Positions 35,901 to 47,400 of a stretch of DNA of 64,000 nt are shown here, piece by piece (position 1 is the first letter of the stretch; every line of letters begins with the position of its first letter). Below the pieces are notes generated by a model. That model ran no database searches, was not told where the DNA came from, and saw only the letters and a list, made by a program, of their open reading frames with translations. A program made the position numbers and the translations under genes. The stretch is from Andrena cerasifolii (Eukaryota; Arthropoda; Insecta; Hymenoptera; Andrenidae): assembly GCF_050908995.1 (NCBI RefSeq), contig NC_135133.1:3080001-3144000 (forward strand), written 5' to 3'.

Positions 35901-37174
35901 GAACAATGCTGACAATTGCTAATGATAGCGACGAATCAAATAAAGATTTAATCGATATCAGTGAAGAGGCACTCTGCGACGCTCTAGGTCTTAATCCTGG
36001 CTTGTATAGGATTAACAACGAAGGTCTAAAGAAAGTCGATGCTCCTGTTTCGACAACTTATGAAAACGGGGAACCCCCTCTTAAAATTCAGAAAACAGAT
36101 AATTGCGAAGACGCTAAAGAAAATATAGAGGAGCGAATGTCTAGTGGATTTTCAGAAAGTTCTGATCTCAGCGTCTCTGACTTTTTAAGCGACAGAAGGA
36201 CCGACACTGTCGCAAATCCCACTTGCCCGGAAGTGTTGTCAGCTTTAACATTGATGCGAAGGAATCCCAGTCCCGTGGATGGCACGGAGTGTAATAAATC
36301 CAGTAACGTTTCGAAGCTCTTAATTTCAAATCCAGAGATTCAGAGTCAAATCTCAGATAATCCTGGATTCCAGAAAGTGGACATTACTTTACCTAAGATT
36401 TCGAATTATCAGAAAGGGGAGGCGCATAAAGAAAGCTTCACGAAATTAGGGAACGGTTTGGGAACATCGAATTTCTGTAAAATTGAGGGTAATTATGAAC
36501 AATCGAAGCTAGATGATTTAGAGCAAACTTTCATAAAATTAGAACCAATCGAGCAGGGTTTCGTTAAGTTAGAAAATGGTGCTATGGAGGCTTACGCGAA
36601 GCAAGACGCTCGGAATTTCGAGAAAATGCAAAATGGTTTGACTACCATGGAGAATGGATCTCAGAATTTTGCTAAAGGGTTCCAAAAGTTGGTGTCTAAA
36701 ATAATTCCTATGACCTCGTCAGATATAACTTGCGTAAAAACTCAATCGGCACCATTAGACGCAGTCTCTTGCAAGATAATGCCTGCCACTTCTAGTTGCA
36801 AAATATCAGACAATATACCTATACTTCAGGATACGGTACCAATAATTTCCAGTAATTGTGATACTAGTATATTTGGCAGCGCAGAGAATTTAGACATGTC
36901 GAAGATAACTCAGTACGATCACATTGCACATTTAGATATTTTAAATACGAGCGGGGTGATAGATAAGAACTTATTAATCGATGAAAAGTTAGTCGAGCAA
37001 TTGCATCTAGTAGACCAATCGAATTTAGTTGACGAGCTGGTGTCCGAGCGGTTGAAAAACATTATGCCGGATAACATTTTGGAAAACAATTTGATACCAA
37101 ATAATTCGAATTTGGATACGGACCTCGACTTCGATGCGTTAAGCGAGGAATTTAATAGGAATACCAGAAGTTGA
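32909..37174 (+). CDS. ZNF839-like nuclear protein with AT-hook and single C2H2 zinc finger
   Basis: Exons 32909-34785, 34859-34957, 35029-35191 and 35267-37174 give about 1348 residues. The N-terminal 620 residues are Ser/Thr/Asn/Gln-rich and of low complexity, with recurring words such as AQLLNT, ILKPAQ and SQLLKA. Then come a conserved LTPTQLKQIAHVLQQR helix, an AT-hook-like GGKRGRPKK, a basic VARTRSGRLSRPPRH, and one C2H2 finger (CPTC, 12 residues, HFEMH). After the finger a helical block (FDLLVLKSENNVRNFLAELK) looks conserved. The last 400 residues are again repetitive, with degenerate units like FVKLENG and FEKMQNG. This arrangement fits the ZNF839 / DUF4764 family as I know it; the assignment is moderate. 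Likely nuclear. It is head to head with RagC with about 0.8 kb between starts. Confidence 0.85.
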
Positions 37175-38938
37175 TTCTTGGATGATTGTGCGCAACATGT
37201 TCCTAAACAAATTGAAATAATGTGTATAGTGTATAAAAATAGTGAACTTATACAATTATTTGAAATTGCATACGTACGCGTATACATACATTACACAGCG
37301 GTGTAGATATTTTTTTATAGGATTTCTGACAGTATCACGATCAATATAAACTTCCTTATTTCAATGATGAATACCAATATTAGAGTAATATAATATCTTA
37401 TATTCTGGTATGTGCATGTAAATAAGACTGTTTTCGCTGTATTTATTATGTATAATGTATATTTCGTTTGGAAAAAGGCAATGTCAATAGATATCATGCG
37501 AAGGAGCTTCGATTTGTTTTAAACTCTTCGGTGTAGAAGGAATTTTTGCTAGGACACGTCAGTATTCTTTCTCGTTTTTGGTAAACGGTCTTTCTAGCCG
37601 TGCACGTAGGTGCCGGCTAATAAGTTGAATTTTAGATTAGTTTTCTTTTCATTTCAAAGCCCACAGTCGTACATTAACGAACCAGGAAATAAGAAACTAG
37701 ACTTGTTAGAATTATACATGGAATATTATGAGGCATAAACGTCTTTTGTTCGTAAATGTAACATTTCATAGCTATTAATCACACGCAATCAGTCACAATT
37801 ACGAAGACTTTTTTAGTTAGTACTATAAACATGATCATGCACAAATTATTTTACAATTCGATTTTACCTTTCTACATCTATGATGATATTCAGTTTTTAA
37901 TCAGATAATATAATATACTGGGTAATGTTTGATAATTTCAGTGGTTCTACATACAGTTTTATCTTTAAAAGAACCCGCACCTCGGGACCGGGTGCGAGCT
38001 CTTTTCAAAACGGGCGGTCTATTTGGTTTGCCGTGGCGAATCGGGAGAGCACGCGACAGCGACAAGCCATAAATCGAAAGCGGGCGGAGTAGATCTCTCT
38101 GGCACCTCTCACTCGTCACGGCAACTACGTAAGAAATAGCGGGGGTAGCGACGAGTTCTTTTCAGGGCAGAAGACGCAAGTTCTTTTCGAGACAGCGCTG
38201 TATTAATTGATAATAATGAGCATTGTATTTACGTTATATCGGTGATTCCATCATGGCTACAGAAAACTATTGGAAAGACGCAATAACTTTGGAAATTATG
38301 AGCAACTATTTATGAATTCAAGCGGATTGGTTACAGCTTTTATATGAAATACTACAAACATTGAAAATACTTTGAATACCAGGATAATAATTCCATCCAT
38401 ATTGTTATAGCATTTATGTACAGCGCAAATTATTAATTTTGTATTTATCTGTAAATATGTATTATACATATATAAGAAGTTATCGATATAACTAAACGTT
38501 AATGGCACTAGTAACCATTAGATTACTTAGGATTAATTACGAGGTATATTAATTTCGCAGGCTTGGTTCCTTGTATCCGAAAGATACACTCTTTAGAATC
38601 TGCATTTGCATAGAAATTTATAGTACGTTTGTGCTCGTCTAAATTCGTATTAATTTCTTTAGTGATCTCAGGTACCAATTGTAAAGAGAATGTCGTGATT
38701 CACTTTGGATTCTGAGGATATATGTATATCGATTCCATATTTTCTTTCCACTTTTGTGTATCTATACAGATGGTATTCAAGAAGCCACAAATAAATGAAC
38801 ATTCTATAAATCCTTGGTTTATTTCAATAGTCTTAAGTTATTGCATAATACAAAAAGATATATATATATACCATGGACATCGAGTGATTTTTAAAATAGT
38901 AAAATACTTACCCAAGCATGTACCAACAATAATTATAA
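37175..38938. other. Spacer between convergent ZNF839-like and CINP genes
   Basis: AT-rich, no protein-like ORF. A GC-rich island of about 200 bp at 37960-38160 (AACCCGCACCTCGGGACCGG) stands out, flanked by AT-rich DNA; no terminal repeats found for it. Confidence 0.55.
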
Positions 38939-39737
38939 CTATCTATGCCCAGTTTCTATCAACAACGATTCCAATAAAGTAGCCACGCTCTCCGGTAATA
39001 ATGGCTGATGTACCCACGTGGCAAGGAATAACATTTTCCACGATTCCGTACAACGATGCGCTACGTCTTCGAAAACTCTACGTTTCACCTTAGCCTCGTT
39101 AGAATACGCATTATATATTAATTCCGCGACTTGCCCTGGAAGAAAGACTTTCAGTTACATAACAGCAAAGCTTTCCAATTATAAAATATAATATCGCACA
39201 TACCAAATTTTACCGTGGGCCATGTTGCAAATAATTTGTCCGTGCGTTTCTCCAGAGATGCGACTACTTTCATCTGGTGTGCGACTTGAGCAAGGTGCTT
39301 TACAATCCCGTCCTATAAACAAATTTCCTGCGAGCCTTATTTCTCTCGGACATTAAACTATACGTCTGAAACATCTGTTACCAGCTCATCGCAAACGTAT
39401 TCCAGCTTATCGCACTGCTCTTGCAGGCTCTGAGAATAGGATTCGTCCTGTTTCTCTTGGGTTATATTCCTCAGCAATGTTACGCCCTGCAAATGAGCCG
39501 CGTTCCATTGTTGCACACTCGCATGAACGTCTGCTGCTAAATCTCGCACGTGGCGAGCGGAGCCAGTTAAATTTCTTCCCTGCGTTGATTTTGTAGACAC
39601 GATTTCTATAAGTACGCGTTGAAGCTTGAGTAATTCGAACCTAGCTTTACATAATATTTTAGCCGAGGCAGTTATAAATAATTTCATTGATTTCGGCGCT
39701 TACTACTGACTGGAGAGAATTGTTCCTTGGTCATCAT
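38939..39737 (-). CDS. CINP: Cyclin-dependent kinase 2-interacting protein (CINP)
   Basis: In vertebrates CINP binds CDK2 and ATR-ATRIP and acts in replication origin firing and checkpoint, and in ribosome biogenesis. Minus-strand exons are 39737-39704, 39605-39364, 39312-39204 and 39135-38939, in phase, about 193 residues (human 212). Recognition rests on TGSARHVRDLAADVH in exon 2, coiled-coil LEYVCDELVTDV, FATWPTVKFG across the exon 3/4 junction, and the C-terminus FLATWVHQPLLPES followed by a terminal IETGHR. The start is inferred: ATG at 39737 with donor GTAAGC at 39703 gives a phase-correct join. The in-frame ATG at 39687 would instead start inside what I take as intron 1. Tail to tail with the ZNF839-like gene. 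Confidence 0.88.
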
Positions 39738-40869
39738 TCTCGTGCAAGGCTCTCTTGTTTTAGTGCCAATTGGAGTGGAATTGTGTTCTTGGGTACATAA
39801 GCACGATGTTAATAAACAGGAAGCGTTACTGCCACTTAATAATTACATAACAAATCGAAATATATGCTTACAAATATTCATGTTTAGTTAAAATTACAAT
39901 ACAATTGAAGATATTAGATAGAGCTCATGAAATTTAAAGTTATTATATCACATAGTGCTTCGCGTGGCAACACGGAACGTGCTGATGTATTATTAATGTT
40001 GAACGCATGTGCTCGAGAAACGCAAGAGAAATACAAACTTTTCTATTTGTAACAATAGGCTCACGCTGATTTGAAATACTGCCTTATTGGTTAATTACCG
40101 TGACACTACTTAAGTTTTTCTTAACGGGAAGCAACCAATGACAATGCTTCCGTTAAGGGACCTAAATAACTGTCCATTAACAGAAAACACGAGTGGTCGG
40201 CAGGGAACGAAATATTATAACGTTATTTTAAAGCTGATCGCGTTACGTTAGGCGTGCAAAGTAGCTGTGCAGAATTATTGCTATAATTAATGAAGATTTT
40301 TCGGCTGTATTTAAAAAAGAACTGTGTAAAAGTGGGAGGATACAGATGGCGCGCGCATGTTACATGCGCATGCGTGCGGTACGATCAAATTTAAAACGTT
40401 CGTGCAATTTCTTAATCAATATTTTGTTAGTAATTCGATGAATAAACTGGTGACACTCGTTCTGCACAAGGTTCAGCTTTAAGTATATTGAATAATAAAT
40501 GTTTTATGCTGTATCGCCGGTCTGTAAAAGTAACTAAACTATTGGCGGGATGGAAATACAAGTTCGAAATGTTTGAATTTTTTTTTCCGCTGAAGAGTTG
40601 TATTAAATAAAGATGTATTGGCGATACGGTTTTCTTTTCTTGTTTGAGCAATATTCACATGGTAAAGATCATTATGAAGTACAATTATGTATACGGTCAC
40701 CTTTCCCAGGAAAAATGATTGCATAAGACTTAAGAATAAGCATTGCGCAACAGTATTAAGCAGGACTTTTAATTCTCATTCGATCAGTTATACAGGGCGT
40801 TTCAGAAATATAAACGCAAAATGAACTACTTCACAGAAGCCCAAAAGGATACATAATTATATTTTCTTT

Positions 40870-42030
40870 TTAACCGACTTCAAAAAGAAGGAGGTTATAG
40901 ATTCGACCCGTATGTTTTTTTTTAATTTTTTTTTATGTTTGCCCTCGCCTAACTCCTCAGCATCCTTTTCTTATTCGAAAGAGGGCGATGCCCCGATGCA
41001 CGATCAGCACGTTGTATCAATATATATGAAACTAAAACGTTAAAAATTTTAAAAAATTAAAACCGACTTCAAAGAATAAAAATGCACTAAAAAGTGAAAA
41101 ATAATTGTTTCCCTTATTTAATCTACGACTCGCATATTCTTCAAGTTGGTGCCTCAAATTGAGAGTCGTAGATTAAATAAGGGAAGAAATTATTTTTTTA
41201 GTGCATTTTTATGTCTTTGAAGTCGGTTTTAATTTTTTCATGTGAGCATACTGTTTCCAAAGCGACTGAAAGTTCCATTTTTTTTAAACAATAGTATAGA
41301 CACCCAAAAAAGGATTTGAATAATTCAAACCCAAGTTTTAATCAGGATATATATTTTAATTACGGTAAAAATTCCAAGCCTTGGTGTTAAACCTCGTGTT
41401 TAATTAAAAACACCAGAAAAAAGACCACGTAATTCCAAGGGCAAATTAATGGACACAAGGAAGTTCGAACCACCAGTTCATTATAAAAAAAAAGTAAAAA
41501 AAAACGACTTCAAAAGTGCGCTAAAAGGAAGATTTTTTTTTAAGTCGGTGCCAAAATACGCGTCCAGCTGATTTAATTTTGTTTCTATTTTGGCACTGAC
41601 TTAAAAAAATGATTTTATTCTTTTTAGCGCAGCTTCCAAGTCGGTTTTTTACTTTTTTTTTAAAAAGTGTATTATTTTATAATTTTGAGTGACCTTTGTT
41701 TAAAGTCAGTTAAAAAACATTTATCATTGTACCAATTGGAGAACATACTCCATATAACAACGAAAGAATCATCCACATCGGTACACGCGTGACAAAGTTA
41801 GACGCGAACATACATTAAAACTGGAATTCTAAATAATTCTAGAATATCTAGATAATAATTAAAAAAAATAGCATGGCACGACCGGCTCTTCACACTCTTT
41901 CAAATAAAAAAAAAAATCATCGAAATCGGTGCACCTATGCGGAAGTTATGCGTGAACATACAAACATAATGAAATATAAGCACGTGACGAATTGGGTAAC
42001 CTCCTCCTTTTGAGGTCGGTTGATAAATAA
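40870..42030. mobile_element. CCGACTTC-terminated composite element with internal hairpins
   Basis: AACCGACTTCAAAAAGAAGG at the left is mirrored by CCTCCTTTTGAGGTCGGTT at the right. Inside are two long hairpins with the same terminal word: 41060-41232 (ATTTAATCTACGACTC mirrored by GAGTCGTAGATTAAAT) and 41490-41655 (TTAAGTCGGTGCCAAAATA mirrored). No transposase. Similar CCGACTTC-ended repeats are common in insects; the superfamily is not clear to me. Confidence 0.65.
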
Positions 42031-42399
42031 GAGGTTTATTAACACAACATTCTCAGCTTTACAGCGAATAAGTGACAAGGCTGACTTCCTGACAGGTTCT
42101 CAGAGTTAGTAAAAAATCTTTTGGGGTTTTAAGGGCCAGTTGAAAAAATAGTAGTGGGGGTAGGATAAGGCAAGCTTCAAGAAGATATCGAGATTACGAT
42201 AAGGCAAGGTTGCGTCTACGTGATATGCTCTTCGCAAGCAAGAGTGATCCGGTGTTCAAAACGAGAAAGCGAAAAATATTTTTAAACATAAGTAATTTCA
42301 TAGGCGAGTACACTACAGCAATTTTAAATCTCAGAATATTCCCAAAGTAGTGCCACCTAAATGCCATTTTTCCATCCACATACTTAAAGGGTAAGAGGA

Positions 42400-43200
42400 A
42401 AAACAGGGAATGTCGTAAAATAGCTTTATCGAGAAAATTAAGTTTTAATACTTAGTTCATCAGTAAAGAAACAAGGTTGAAGGGGGTGGGGGGGGGGGGG
42501 AGGGGGCAACAGGGTAATGGCCCGAAAAGGAAAGGCATCTTTGGGAATTTATTAAAAGCAAACTACTTAACGAATCTTTTAGAAATTTACAGTACTTTTT
42601 ATTGGGTATTTAAGTTACGTGAATATCTTTTTTGAAATTTATTTTGAATAGATTTGTAAGCTGTACGGGACCAGTGACCAAAAAGTTTTAACAACTATAT
42701 GTGGATGGCTATGCCACGATTGGTTCGATTGAAATTTGTTCAAAATGACAAAATGGCGAACCTCTGAAAAAAAACGGCGAAATTCGGTTCTAGTAAATTA
42801 ACCTCTGTCGGTAAAAAAAAAAGTAGAAGGAAACGACCCATCAAAAAAATCTCCCGGTGTACCATAGCGATCCGCATATACTTAGCTTCTAAAACATTTT
42901 GGTTTTTTGATTTTAGAAGCACCGTTTCGTTAGAAAACTGCCAACCAGATTTTTTGCAGCCCAAAGTTACGGGCCCTGTACAGTTTGCAAATCTGCTTTA
43001 AATAGATTTGAGAAAAAACAATTCGTATCACTTGAATATCCAATAGAAAGTCCTGAAAATTCCAAGAAGATTCATTACGTAGTTTGCTTTTAATAAATTT
43101 CCAAAGATACCTTTAATTTTCGAGCAATTACCCTGTTGTCCTCCCTTAATAAATTAATTTTTTTATACAATTTTCTTCTTAAATAATTCCTTGTTTTACC
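42400..43200. mobile_element. Large inverted-repeat element
   Basis: TTTGGGAATTTATTAAAAGC and AAACTACTTAACGAATCTT (42540-42580) are mirrored at about 43070-43110. CAACAGGGTAAT at 42508 is mirrored at 43128. Arms are about 150-200 bp, 80 percent similar by eye. Outer similarity (GTAAGAGGAAAAACAGGG at 42392 versus inverted copy at about 43415) suggests the element may extend further right. Confidence 0.6.
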
Positions 43201-43499
43201 TTGACGACAGAAGCTTACGCTTAGGCAAACAGTGGGGACATTCCGTATTTTGTTACAGAGTGGCCATTTCCTGTTTCCAGTATACCAAATCTTTAACGTT
43301 ATCTTACGGAGGTATTTGAACTTTATAACCTTTTCGTCTTGAACAGTTCTGTAGTCCCAGTTGCCACCAAGAAAATGCGCTGTAAATCGCAAAATCACGA
43401 GAAATGGGCATCCCCTGTTTTTCCCCTTACTCTTCACTTGTGCTCTCCCACATCGAATGCCAAATCCCCCCTCTTAGTACCCCAGTATACAGCTATTAC

Positions 43500-44439
43500 G
43501 AATTTTTGTATTTCCCATTTCAGAAGGTGAATGGAAGCTTCGTCCAGCTTCACAGAAGCTCCCACGCGTGCAGATACCATCGGGAGCCACAAATTCATAG
43601 CGGAGATCGTGCAGGTCGCAGGAGAGCAGCGTTGTAACATGGCCGATAAGGCGAGAAGCGAAGGGGCGACGTGATGCACCGTGGCGACGGCTATGTTGCT
43701 TTTGTTCGGAGAACGGCCAGGGAACAAGGTCACGCAGGTAAAATGGCAGTCGTCGTGCGGGCTGCGGCCGCGTCCCGATCATAAGCGCGGAGTTCGCCGA
43801 AAATTACAGGGCCCGAAGGGGGCCTGAGGAGGGCAGAGCCGGCAGAGTGAACGCGCGTGCTGTACGTCGTTCGGTGGATCGTCCGGAGCGAGCCCTGCAC
43901 GGTCGTCGTCGGCGCGTGTCGCTTGAACGCCGGCTCTTCGTCGTGGCCACGAGCCTCCGAGCGATCCCGTCGGCCGTGTACTCGCCAGACCAGACCTCGC
44001 CTGGTTGCGGTAAACGCGCAACGCTCCGCGCCCGTGGATCACGCGAGCATCCTCCGCCAGCGGTGAGCAGAGACAGCAGAGATCTCCTCGAATCGGGATC
44101 CTCCATCCTCGACTTCTTCTTCTTCTTCTTCTTCTCCGCCTCGGAGGAGGACCTTCCGAACCAGTCGAAGCGCGGAGCACAGGTGGCACAGCGTCCGAAT
44201 TTTCGGTGATACGCGACGAATTCCAGCACCATTCGCTCTCCCTCCCGGCGGTGGACAAACAAAAACGACGGAGTGGTGACGTAACAGCGCGGCATGATAA
44301 TAGATACGGACGCGGTTGGCCGTTCACCATCAGATAAACGGATCGAAATCGTGGCCGGAATTCGGCAATCCGTCGACGGGTCTGATAAACGGTTCAGTTG
44401 GCGTTGGACACCCCGTGCGAGATCTCCTCCGCGGCAACG
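43500..44439 (+). promoter_or_regulatory. GC-rich promoter/5' UTR block of the AKAP2/MISP-like gene
   Basis: About 0.9 kb of GC- and CpG-rich DNA in an otherwise AT-rich neighbourhood. It contains a CTT trinucleotide run at about 44115-44138 and ends at the ATG/donor at 44440-44452. Several ORFs run through it on both strands, which GC-rich DNA produces by chance. I read it as promoter plus 5' UTR. Confidence 0.45.
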
Positions 44440-47400
44440 ATGAAAATGGAGGTAAGTGGCGTGGGGCACGTCGTGCTCGAAACCGGGGGGCCAACGGTTC
44501 GGGTAGAAGAGCCTCTGTTCGAGGATTGTTTGTCTACCGCGTTCCGCGGAACCGCCTATTCCGCCTGGGTCCAGTCAGAGGTCGCTCTCTATCAATATTT
44601 GTGCCTTCCCGACTTATAGATTATAGTTAGCGCCGGCGGCGACACTGTCGATAATTGGGGGAAGGCCACAGGGACCTCGAAACTGTTGCGCGTTTACTTA
44701 CTATTGACGAACGGGCGCTTCTAATTGCGTGGCCGCGTTTCTTAACGCCGAAAGTCGTCTGGGAAAGTGTCTTAGAAAATATGTCACCGCGGCTCTGTGT
44801 GCTAATTTACGTCCACCGATCTTTCCCTTTGCTCGAAAGCGACCGGCGAAATGAAAAATGCGGTAATTCACACGTGCCGGCGCGCGATGATCTCGAAAAA
44901 CTGGTCCGACGGCTATTCAAATCGGCTCGTAAGCGATTTTCGTCCGCGCGTACTCGCGTGAGACGCTTTCACGCGGAAAGCCTGATTTTCGATTTCGATT
45001 AATCTGATGGAAGGGGGACTCTCGTGAGGATGCTTCTTCCACTTCGTCCTGCTTTCTTCTTTGGGCCCATTTGTCTGAAAGGGAATGTGCGAGTTCAGAG
45101 TTACCGGTCAGGATAAAATTCTGCGTGCAGTGGATACAATACTACGTGTACACTGTGGTTTATAAGTATTAGGACACTTCTGTGTGAAATAATTCTGAAG
45201 AACGGTGCAAATTTATTGAAGGATTTTTAAACGTTTTTAGTTTCTTTGATATTTTAAATAAAAACAGTGAACAGTATTGAATATCATATTCTGTGCAAAT
45301 ACACCAGGTGACCTAATACTTATCAACGATAGTGTAATTACGTAAGGTGATTGCCCCAATTTCTGCTCATGTCCCCATTTCTGCTCATTTCGTATTTTTC
45401 TTGCAAGCTTGGGGCAATATAGCATTATATAGTTAATTACAAATTACTAGTAGTTAAACATCTTGAAATATCTTTCTTAAATACCTTTTAAATTGGTTGA
45501 TTTATTATTAAAGAATTAATCAATTACTCTGCAAATTTTCATCACTAACAAATTTTTTACACTTTCTTTATGACAAGGTACCTCTTAAATGAGCAGAAAT
45601 TGGGACATTCACCTTATTACCAATTTAGAGATCGATACTCAACATTTTTTGAGGAAATCGAGTTTTGTATTTAGTAGAGCAGTAATGCAACAGTAATTGA
45701 CAATGAATCTTAATTGTCGAGTAGTGAATTACATTTACTAGGTCTGCATACACGCTGTTTTTATTTATTTTTTAATTATTCCAGGTGGTGGTGTTCTTGC
45801 GCGTAGATCTATGCACAAGATTTCGAAATAAGCAAATCTTAGAATTCAATTCTTCCCTGAGATTTTTGAGCTGAAGCGACTGAGGGATAACATGATCCGA
45901 TATTTTCTTGGATTTATATACATTAGTGATACGACTTGTCCAAATCAGTCTTCATGAATCGATTTTATATTAGTTCATTCAATAGTTCCGTATCCTTCAA
46001 AGTGTCAATACATTGAAGGTTCTCTCGATGACAGTGAGATTGTATTTAATTCCTTTCAATAATTTTTAAAAAACATTTCGCACTTCCGTGACCGTAAATA
46101 AATGCAGTAGATCCTAGAATTAAATACTGATCTCATTTATGCGTTGAAAATTTTCCATACTTTTCAATTTTCTCCTATCGGTGCAAATAGAAAACCCGAA
46201 ACACACAATTTTGGGCTCGCTAATGATTAATATAAAACACTTTCACAAAATTCCCATTTTTTTCACAGTACTTCCCAATCAAGCATCTATAGCCAATACC
46301 TCTCAAAACCACATCGTAACCAGCGATTAAAACCAGAACTCGATTTCGACAAGAACCTTTCAAGTTTCCATGAAACTACCTTCATCAAAAATCATTCAAA
46401 AGTCAAAATCCTCCCTCAACTCCATGGAATGGAACGTAGAAAGAATTCACCACTTAAAAGTGAAGGACGTTGATAAGCTACACTGGAGTTGTTCAATTTT
46501 GAGAATGGATTTGTTCAATTTAGCATCTGGGACCGCGGCAATTTCGACGATGCTTCCCAAACGGCACTCGCGAGAGAATTCGTTCAAGCCGAGACCAGGT
46601 GGTTTAACAGCGCCGGGAGAGCATCAGCTTGTGGACAAACGTAATCCAAATGCAAACTCACGGGCTGCATCTGGCTCGGCTGGCGGGCGCACTTACGCCG
46701 AGGAACCGGTATCCTGCACTTTTTCAAAGCGCGCGCTGGAGCGATTTTTTTTACAGGCGACTTACCGTGTAGCCCGCGATCGAATGTAAGACAGAGGCTC
46801 CGCGGTGTTCCCGCAAATTGCCCGCGGCTGAATATTTATTAAATTCCAGCGGGCGGCAATTATCTCGCTGGAGGCGTCGCGGGCGTAAGCGGATTGCATT
46901 TCCCGGCTGGCATTCGATGGATCTTTCGAACTTAATTACGCGCGAGGTATGTGGGTCGTCGTTGCCTTTGGGTGTAGTCCCCGTTCCCGCGGCGGTTCGA
47001 CAGGTGTTTCGACGCCAGGCATAGCAAATTAAACCAGCTGTTGCGTTTCTAGCCGCGCTATCCCCTAACGACGAGGATACCGTTCGAGAGCCACGGCACC
47101 TCCAAGCAGCGAGAGATCTAGCCGACGGAGTCTCGCAAGCTCGGCCATTACAACTTAAGAAACCTTCGGCGCTCCAACTAGGGCCGTTGTATAAAACCTC
47201 CACAATCACAGCGTAGCATAATTCCACGCGATCCCAGGGAACACATCCACTTAAACCTTAAAGAGTCTCCTAGGAATCTCTAGCGGTAAATGTACCGCAA
47301 ATCAACTACGATCGATGGCGATCGATTAGCACCCCCTCTCTTTAATTGGGAGGGCAATTAGCGGGCTACCAGGTGATTCTCACTTCCAAGGGGACCCTGC

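Larger units (their letters stand above)
39738..43499. other. Repeat-dense intergenic region
   Basis: No gene seen. 40870-42030 and 42400-43200 are the two element blocks annotated separately. 42481-42506 is a G-rich run (G2T then 12 G) able in principle to form G-quadruplex. The rest is AT-rich. Confidence 0.55.

Noticed and set aside
43779..44469. Long overlapping ORFs (120-221 codons) on both strands in the GC-rich block
   Set aside because: Arg/Pro-rich in several frames at once, as expected from CpG-rich DNA with few stops; better read as promoter/5' UTR.
46370..46789. 139-codon ORF in intron 1 of the AKAP2/MISP-like gene
   Set aside because: No domain, no splice-phase partner; likely chance in a GC-rich block. 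An unrecognised exon cannot be fully excluded.
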